Source of the DNA: Euryarchaeota archaeon UBA556
Lineage (GTDB): Archaea; Thermoplasmatota; Poseidoniia; Poseidoniales; Thalassarchaeaceae
NCBI GenBank assembly: GCA_002494975.1
Contig: DADI01000027.1
Span: 1 to 18,527, forward strand
DNA: 18,527 bases
Reading direction: 5' to 3'
Positions within the stretch are counted from its first letter, which is position 1. Each line of letters starts with the position of its first letter. Positions 14,351 to 18,527 of the stretch are shown here, in pieces. Below the pieces are notes generated by a model, which searched no databases, was not told where the DNA came from, and was given only the letters and a program-made list of their open reading frames with translations. The translations under genes were made by a program, and so were the position numbers.

Positions 14351-14844
14351 ACAAAAATAACGCCACCGAACTTAAGTACGAATTCTTTCTGAATCTCATC
14401 AAACCATTCTAACATTGAAACTGAAAATTTAACTGAAAATATTTCATCATCAATTAATAAATCATCTTGTATTCCTTTCAGAGTACCAGGTGCAGCCCCA
14501 CATGAAACACACGCACCATCTAAATCTATAACCAAAGAAAGCGCTTTGGCGCCATCATGTTTATCTTTAATTTCTCCTGAACTGACAATTAAACCCCCAC
14601 CATGTCCATCTAAGGCAGCCCTTACAGGACCTAATCTTGACATTAAAGCGGGCACTAAATCTGAATCATTGGATTCAAATAATTTAATCAAGGATAATTT
14701 GTTAAGACGTTCTAACTCTTCAGGGTTATGATTTTCTTCAATTCGACGTATGGATTCCGCTTTCATTATCTCTTCTATCTGGTCCCGATATGAATCAGAA
14801 AGATTTTCAGAGACGGGCAATCTATTGTCGCGGGAGTCCTTCAT
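14347..14844 (-). CDS. NifU C-terminal-domain protein (probable Fe-S cluster scaffold/carrier)
   Basis: A 165-residue protein. Residues 64-135 match the NifU C-terminal domain: VPALMSRLGPVRAALDGHGGGLIV (64-87), then VIDLDGACVSCGAAPGTLKGIQDDLL (105-130), with the cluster-binding CxxC at C112/C115. Such domains carry or assemble Fe-S clusters for target proteins. About 60 charged residues precede the domain and about 35 follow it, longer than the minimal form; these parts are unassigned. It is divergent from sufCBD across 126 nt, which links it to the SUF machinery by context, and its TAG stop overlaps the maf stop. The start is the first ATG; no Shine-Dalgarno sequence was seen. A plain scaffold role is inferred from the domain, not shown. 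Confidence 0.82.
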   Translation of the reverse strand: MKDSRDNRLPVSENLSDSYRDQIEEIMKAESIRRIEENHNPEELERLNKLSLIKLFESNDSDLVPALMSRLGPVRAALDGHGGGLIVSSGEIKDKHDGAKALSLVIDLDGACVSCGAAPGTLKGIQDDLLIDDEIFSVKFSVSMLEWFDEIQKEFVLKFGGVIFV

Positions 14845-14970
14845 TAGATTACCCGAAGAGGTGATTTGACTTTAGGATGACCAGTTGGCGTCTAAAAATC
14901 GTCAGGATTTTTACAAGCAAATAAGCATCCATTCAAAAGGGACGCCATACACCACAGTCTAGGGAACAGC
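14845..14970. promoter_or_regulatory. Divergent regulatory region between the NifU-like gene and sufC
   Basis: This 126-nt gap must hold both promoters of the Fe-S locus. On the plus strand ATTTTTAC (14907-14914) is a TATA-like candidate giving a leader of about 30 nt, with AGGGA (14961-14965) 5 nt before the sufC ATG as a weak Shine-Dalgarno sequence. On the minus strand the A-rich run at 14893-14899 could serve the NifU-like gene. TGGCGTC (14886-14892) and GACGCCA (14941-14947) are inverted copies, possibly chance. No real small gene was seen. Confidence 0.35.
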
Positions 14971-15735
14971 ATGTCTAATGAGTCGAACTTACTAAAAATC
15001 CAAGATTTATATGCTGGGATCGATGGAACACCAATTCTTCGCGGAATAAACTTGGATATAAAACCGGGAGAAATTCACGCAATAATGGGTAGAAATGGTA
15101 GTGGGAAAACAACTACGGCTAACATAATAATGGGACATCCAGATTATGAGGTTGAAAGTGGGACTGTAGAGCTAAATGGTGAAGACTTACTTGAAATGGA
15201 AACTTGGGAAAGAGCGAGAAAAGGAGTTTTTCTTTCGTTTCAATACCCTCAATCAGTACCTGGTTTACAAGTTGGAAATTTTCTTCGCAAATCAGTTGCG
15301 GCGATTCTGGGAGAAGAAGCGGCTAAAGGTTCGGATTTTAGAACAAAGTTAAAAGAAAGTATGAAAGAACTGGACATTCCATCATCATTTCTTGGCAGAT
15401 ATGTCAATGATGGTTTTAGCGGCGGTGAAAAGAAAAGGTTTGAAATTTTACAGTTAATGTTAATAACACCAAAATTAGCAATTCTTGATGAAACTGATTC
15501 CGGTTTAGATATTGATGGCATTAGAACTGTAGCTAAAGGAATAAATGCAGCGATAAGAGGTACTGACTCTGGAGCATTAATCATTACACATTATTCAAGA
15601 ATTCTTGAGCATGTGCAACCAGATAAAATACACGTACTAATTGCAGGTAAAATTGTCAAAACAGGTGGTCCTGAGTTGGCATTAGAGCTCGAAGAAAAGG
15701 GATATGACTGGTTAGAAACCGGTTCTGAGAAATAA
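14971..15735 (+). CDS. sufC: SufC, ATPase of the SUF Fe-S cluster assembly complex
   Basis: ABC-type ATPase that works with SufB and SufD in the cytoplasmic SufBCD scaffold; ATP binding drives rearrangement of the SufB-SufD pair for cluster assembly. The 254-residue length is normal. Walker A is GRNGSGKT (40-47), the Q-loop is at Q91 in [10 protein letters not shown], the signature is [13 protein letters not shown] (149-161), which is typical of SufC, Walker B with catalytic Glu is [11 protein letters not shown] (170-180), and the switch histidine is H207 in IITHYSR. No membrane segment is present, unlike transport ABC proteins with permeases. It is first in the operon; sufB follows after 13 nt. 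Confidence 0.97.
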   Translation: MSNESNLLKIQDLYAGIDGTPILRGINLDIKPGEIHAIMGRNGSGKTTTANIIMGHPDYEVESGTVELNGEDLLEMETWERARKGVFLSFQYPQSVPGLQVGNFLRKSVAAILGEEAAKGSDFRTKLKESMKELDIPSSFLGRYVNDGFSGGEKKRFEILQLMLITPKLAILDETDSGLDIDGIRTVAKGINAAIRGTDSGALIITHYSRILEHVQPDKIHVLIAGKIVKTGGPELALELEEKGYDWLETGSEK

Positions 15736-15740
15736 AGGAG
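15735..15740 (+). promoter_or_regulatory. Shine-Dalgarno sequence for sufB
   Basis: AAGGAG lies 8 nt before the sufB ATG at 15749 and begins at the last base of the sufC stop codon, so translation of the two genes is closely linked. Confidence 0.55.
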
Positions 15741-15748
15741 ATATTGAG

Positions 15749-17155
15749 ATGACCGAAGAAGCAAGAGAAGCAGTTGGAGATTATAAAGCGGGTTGGCATG
15801 ACCCAGAAAATTCCACTATTCGATTTGATGCGGGCCTATCTGAAAAGGTAGTAAGAGATATTTCAGAATTAAAGAATGAACCTGAATGGATGACTGAAAT
15901 GAGAGTAAAAGCATTCAAACATTTTGATGATAGGCCTATGCCGACTTGGGGTAATATGTCCATGTTGAACGAAATAGATTTCGAAAAAATTTGTTATTAC
16001 CTAAGGTCATCCAAAGCAACAGAAAATGATTGGGATGACGTTCCTGAAGATATTAGAAATACATTTGATAGGTTAGGAATACCAGACGCTGAGCAAAAAT
16101 GGCTTAGTGGAGTTACTGCTCAGTATGAATCTGAAGCAGTATATCATTCTATTAGAGAAGATTTACAGGAACAAGGAGTAATCTTCTTAGATATGGATAG
16201 TGGGCTAAGAGAACATGAAGATCTTGTTAAGAAATGGTTTGGTAGTGTTGTTCCATATTCAGATAATAAATTTAGTGCACTAAATACAGCAGTTTGGTCT
16301 GGCGGTTCTTTTATCTATGTTCCAAAAGGTGTCCATGTCGAACTGCCGGTTCAAGCATACTTTAGGATTAATGCAAAAAACATGGGGCAATTTGAAAGAA
16401 CATTAATCATAGCAGATGAGGGGAGCAGTATACATTACGTAGAAGGATGTACTGCGCCAACATATTCTACTGACTCATTACATTCAGCAGTTGTTGAATT
16501 AATTGCACTACCTGGAGCACATATTAGATATAGTACAGTACAAAACTGGAGCGCTAATGTATACAATCTTGTCACAAAGAGAGGTATAGCTCATGAAAAC
16601 TCAAAAATTGAATGGGTAGATGGAAACATTGGCAGTAAATTAACTATGAAATATCCCTCTGTAATTCTGAAAGGAGAAGGAGCACATGCTGAAGTTATTT
16701 CAGTCGCATACTCAGGTGCAGGTCAGCATCAAGATGCAGGGGCAAAAATACATCACCTTGCTAGCAATACTACAAGTAAAATTTTATCAAAATCAATAAG
16801 TAAAGACGGAGGGAGAGGTTCTTACAGAGGTTTAGTTACTGTATCCCCCAAAGCTCAAAATTGTAAATTAAATGTCGTTTGTGATGCGCTCATTCTTGAT
16901 GAGGATAGTAGAAGTGATACGTACCCTACAATGGAAGTAGCAAATCCTACTGCAAGATGCGAGCATGAAGCAAGTGTTTCAAAAGTCAGTGATAATCAGT
17001 TATTTTATCTTATGAGTAGAGGTCATTCTGAAGAAGAGGCTTTAGCATTAATTGTCAATGGTTTCTTCGAACCATTCACAAGAGAATTACCCATGGAATA
17101 TGCTGTTGAATTAAATAAATTAATGGCATTGGAAATGGAAGGAAGTATTGGTTAA
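15749..17155 (+). CDS. sufB: SufB, Fe-S cluster scaffold subunit
   Basis: Core scaffold subunit of SufBCD on which the nascent Fe-S cluster is built. The 468-residue length is normal for SufB. The N-terminal helical part includes [14 protein letters not shown] (46-59) and the family segment [18 protein letters not shown] (118-135). The beta-helix core has [19 protein letters not shown] (182-200), [10 protein letters not shown] (231-240) with C234 and [13 protein letters not shown] (245-257). The C-terminal part has [10 protein letters not shown] (375-384) with C378, and [11 protein letters not shown] (402-412) with C404 and E407, the area of the cluster-binding cysteine/glutamate residues known in bacterial SufB. 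All expected motifs are intact. AAGGAG lies upstream and sufD follows 15 nt downstream. Confidence 0.97.
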   Translation: MTEEAREAVGDYKAGWHDPENSTIRFDAGLSEKVVRDISELKNEPEWMTEMRVKAFKHFDDRPMPTWGNMSMLNEIDFEKICYYLRSSKATENDWDDVPEDIRNTFDRLGIPDAEQKWLSGVTAQYESEAVYHSIREDLQEQGVIFLDMDSGLREHEDLVKKWFGSVVPYSDNKFSALNTAVWSGGSFIYVPKGVHVELPVQAYFRINAKNMGQFERTLIIADEGSSIHYVEGCTAPTYSTDSLHSAVVELIALPGAHIRYSTVQNWSANVYNLVTKRGIAHENSKIEWVDGNIGSKLTMKYPSVILKGEGAHAEVISVAYSGAGQHQDAGAKIHHLASNTTSKILSKSISKDGGRGSYRGLVTVSPKAQNCKLNVVCDALILDEDSRSDTYPTMEVANPTARCEHEASVSKVSDNQLFYLMSRGHSEEEALALIVNGFFEPFTRELPMEYAVELNKLMALEMEGSIG

Positions 17156-17170
17156 ATAGGGGTTTTAGAA

Positions 17171-18277
17171 ATGAATCCTGGCCAAACATATCTTTCACTA
17201 GAGGAACCAAGTAATGCTGATCATCTCTGGAGATATTCACCTTGGAAAAAAGTTCATCCAACAGGTAATATCAAAGAAGTGCCGGAAAATTTCTCACAAC
17301 CAGAAGTTAGTCTTTCTATGTTAGATGGAAGCAAGGCACCAGATAATATTTCAATTTTAAAAGAGTCTATTACTACCAAGGAAAACTCGTATAGCGACCC
17401 GGTCTCAATGAATTTCATTGATGCTGTGTCTAGTAAAAATAAATTTACTTTGAAAGTAGATAAAAATACTATTCTTAAACAACCAGTATTACTAAAGATA
17501 AACTTGGGAGAATCGAATTCATCGATGAACCTGACCATGAATATTGGTAGACACTGTCAATTTGAGTTGGTTACTCAGATAGTAGGCAGTGCGCCATGGT
17601 TTGGCTTGATTCGTAATGGAGAAATAGGTGAAGGTTCAGTAATTAATGATGTTTTAGTTGGTCAAATGAATGCTGGAACTTTGATGAGAGTTGATGCGAT
17701 TAATATTGGAAGAGATGCTCAAGTAAAAGCAGGAAGTATTAGTTCAGGTTCTGAAAGAACTAAGGCAGATTTGAGATATATGATGAATGAAAATGGAGGT
17801 AATTTAAGAGTATTAGGTTCGATTCTATCTGCAAACGAAATGCATATTGACCATCATGTTGAGATTCATCATGAAGCTGCTAATACCTTTAGTAGATTAG
17901 ATTGGCATTCTGCTTGTGGAGGTAATAGTAGAACCATAGGCACAGGTATGTTAAGAGTAGCAGATGGAGCAACAGGTGCTGATGCAGGTCAATTATTCCA
18001 TAACCTATTACTTTCAGAAAAAGCAGAAGCAGATAGTATACCTGAATTAGAAGTCAGCGAACATGATGTAGTGGGATGTGGTCATGGCACTGCAAATGGC
18101 CCTGTAGATGAAGAACAATTATTCTACTTAGAGGCTAGAGGGTTCAATCCAGAAGACGCGAAGGATGCCTTGATTGCAGCGTTTCTAAATTCTACACTTT
18201 CAGATATGGGGAGTGATTTATTACACCAGTGGTTAGCAAATAACCTACAAGATGAATTGAAATCGTTAACTACATGA
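17171..18277 (+). CDS. sufD: SufD, Fe-S cluster scaffold partner subunit
   Basis: SufB paralogue that pairs with SufB and binds SufC in the SufBCD complex; it is needed for iron entry in bacterial systems. It has 368 residues. The N-terminus is short and divergent, the middle is beta-helical, and the C-terminal half has the conserved MHIDHHVEIHHEAANTFSR segment and GCGHGTANGPVDEEQLFYLEAR, with C303 and H305 at the place of the functional histidine of bacterial SufD, followed by a helical tail. AGGGG (17158-17162) lies 8 nt before the ATG. Its TGA stop overlaps the ATG of a small cysteine-rich gene. Confidence 0.94.
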   Translation: MNPGQTYLSLEEPSNADHLWRYSPWKKVHPTGNIKEVPENFSQPEVSLSMLDGSKAPDNISILKESITTKENSYSDPVSMNFIDAVSSKNKFTLKVDKNTILKQPVLLKINLGESNSSMNLTMNIGRHCQFELVTQIVGSAPWFGLIRNGEIGEGSVINDVLVGQMNAGTLMRVDAINIGRDAQVKAGSISSGSERTKADLRYMMNENGGNLRVLGSILSANEMHIDHHVEIHHEAANTFSRLDWHSACGGNSRTIGTGMLRVADGATGADAGQLFHNLLLSEKAEADSIPELEVSEHDVVGCGHGTANGPVDEEQLFYLEARGFNPEDAKDALIAAFLNSTLSDMGSDLLHQWLANNLQDELKSLTT

Positions 18278-18453
18278 GAAATGAATTAGTACCTGTTTCT
18301 TTTAGCAGTTTCATGGATTATGATCACTGCAAGTCAATTTTCTGTATATGCGGATTTAGGGGGTCAGCAATACCTGTAAGACAGCATATGGAATGCCCCA
18401 CTTGTAGAAGAGTCGTGGAGGCATGTTGTGAAGGTGTCCCCTATTATTCATGA
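18274..18453 (+). CDS. Small cysteine-rich (zinc-ribbon- or metal-binding-like) protein coupled to sufD
   Basis: A 59-residue reading frame whose ATG overlaps the sufD stop in an ATGA, indicating translational coupling. It has seven cysteines: C19, the FCICG pair (C24, C26), the CPTC pair (C41, C44) and a CC pair (C51, C52) in VVEACCEG near the end. The CPxC half looks like a zinc-ribbon knuckle, while CxC and CC are less usual for a plain ribbon. No signal peptide or membrane segment is visible. I do not recognise a named family. Position at the end of sufCBD suggests a part in Fe-S or metal handling, for example an iron or cluster-binding accessory, but this is inference. The coupled start and dense metal-ligand pattern argue that it is real. 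Confidence 0.65.
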   Translation: MRNELVPVSFSSFMDYDHCKSIFCICGFRGSAIPVRQHMECPTCRRVVEACCEGVPYYS

Positions 18454-18476
18454 TTAGAAAAATAATCTGAAGAGAA

Positions 18477-18527
18477 ATGTTGATATCAATATTAACTATG
18501 GTCGAGTCTGAAAATGTTGGCAAATGG
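18477..18527 (+). CDS. Probable start of the next gene (cut by window edge)
   Basis: An open frame begins at ATG 18477 (MLISILTMVESENVGKW) and runs off the right edge; a second in-frame ATG at 18498 gives MVESENVGKW. AAAAATAAT at 18458-18466 is a TATA-like candidate whose expected start point lies close to the second ATG, so a leaderless gene from 18498 is possible. Only 17 codons are visible, too few to name a product, and the frame may not be real. Confidence 0.33.
   Translation, partial: MLISILTMVESENVGKW

Noticed and set aside
14878..14925. A 15-residue open frame (MTSWRLKIVRIFTSK) upstream of sufC as a leader peptide.
   Set aside because: There is no ribosome-binding site in front of it and it contains the only likely sufC promoter box; nothing supports translation.
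14886..14947. TGGCGTC and GACGCCA as an inverted pair in the NifU/sufC divergent region, a possible operator for an Fe-S responsive regulator.
   Set aside because: A seven-base inverted match 48 nt apart is expected by chance at appreciable frequency in a gap this long, and the arms do not sit symmetrically relative to the two starts.

Overview
The window looks like a piece of an AT-rich marine planktonic euryarchaeal genome, most likely Marine Group II (Candidatus Poseidoniales) or a close relative. Archaeal markers are an NMD3-type ribosome export adaptor, a bifunctional phosphoglucose/phosphomannose isomerase, an archaeal-type aspartate-semialdehyde dehydrogenase and a METTL5-like methyltransferase start. 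They are mixed with genes of bacterial character (rmuC, an M23 peptidase, maf, cytochrome c maturation, SUF). A very large membrane-anchored subtilase fits a protein-degrading marine heterotroph. The taxonomic call is inference from gene content; there is no rRNA here. Coding density is very high, no gene-free stretch exceeds about 130 bases, and I saw no tRNA, rRNA, CRISPR array or insertion sequence.

Layout: (1) 1-1331, minus strand: asd followed by the N-terminus of a METTL5-like rRNA methyltransferase cut by the window edge. (2) 1435-3246, plus strand: rmuC and a cytoplasmic-looking M23 metallopeptidase. (3) 3243-7737, minus strand: one apparent operon, in transcription order a CcmA-CcmB fusion, ccmC, a tiny ccmD-like gene with a TTG start, nmd3 and the PGI/PMI gene; heme export for cytochrome c assembly is therefore linked to ribosome and sugar-phosphate genes. 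(4) 7824-14350, plus strand: a rhomboid intramembrane protease with a C-terminal zinc-ribbon-like tail, a 1600-residue secreted and membrane-anchored subtilase that also ends in a cytoplasmic zinc ribbon, and maf. (5) 14347-14844, minus strand: a NifU-domain protein, divergent from (6) 14971-18453, plus strand: sufC-sufB-sufD and a 59-residue cysteine-rich protein translationally coupled to sufD. A further gene probably begins at the right edge.

Working together: the NifU-like protein and SUF genes form an Fe-S cluster assembly locus; the Ccm genes deliver heme for c-type cytochromes; the rhomboid and the subtilase may be an enzyme/substrate pair, because the subtilase transmembrane segment carries a stretch resembling a rhomboid cleavage motif. 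Gene ends are tightly packed: both convergent pairs overlap at their stop codons, and several internal genes start within ATGA or TTGA overlaps.

Translation starts appear mixed: some genes have strong Shine-Dalgarno sequences (GGAGG, GGAGGTGAT) that move the start inside the longest open frame, while others (nmd3, the subtilase, rmuC) have a TATA-like box placed so that the transcript would be leaderless or nearly so.
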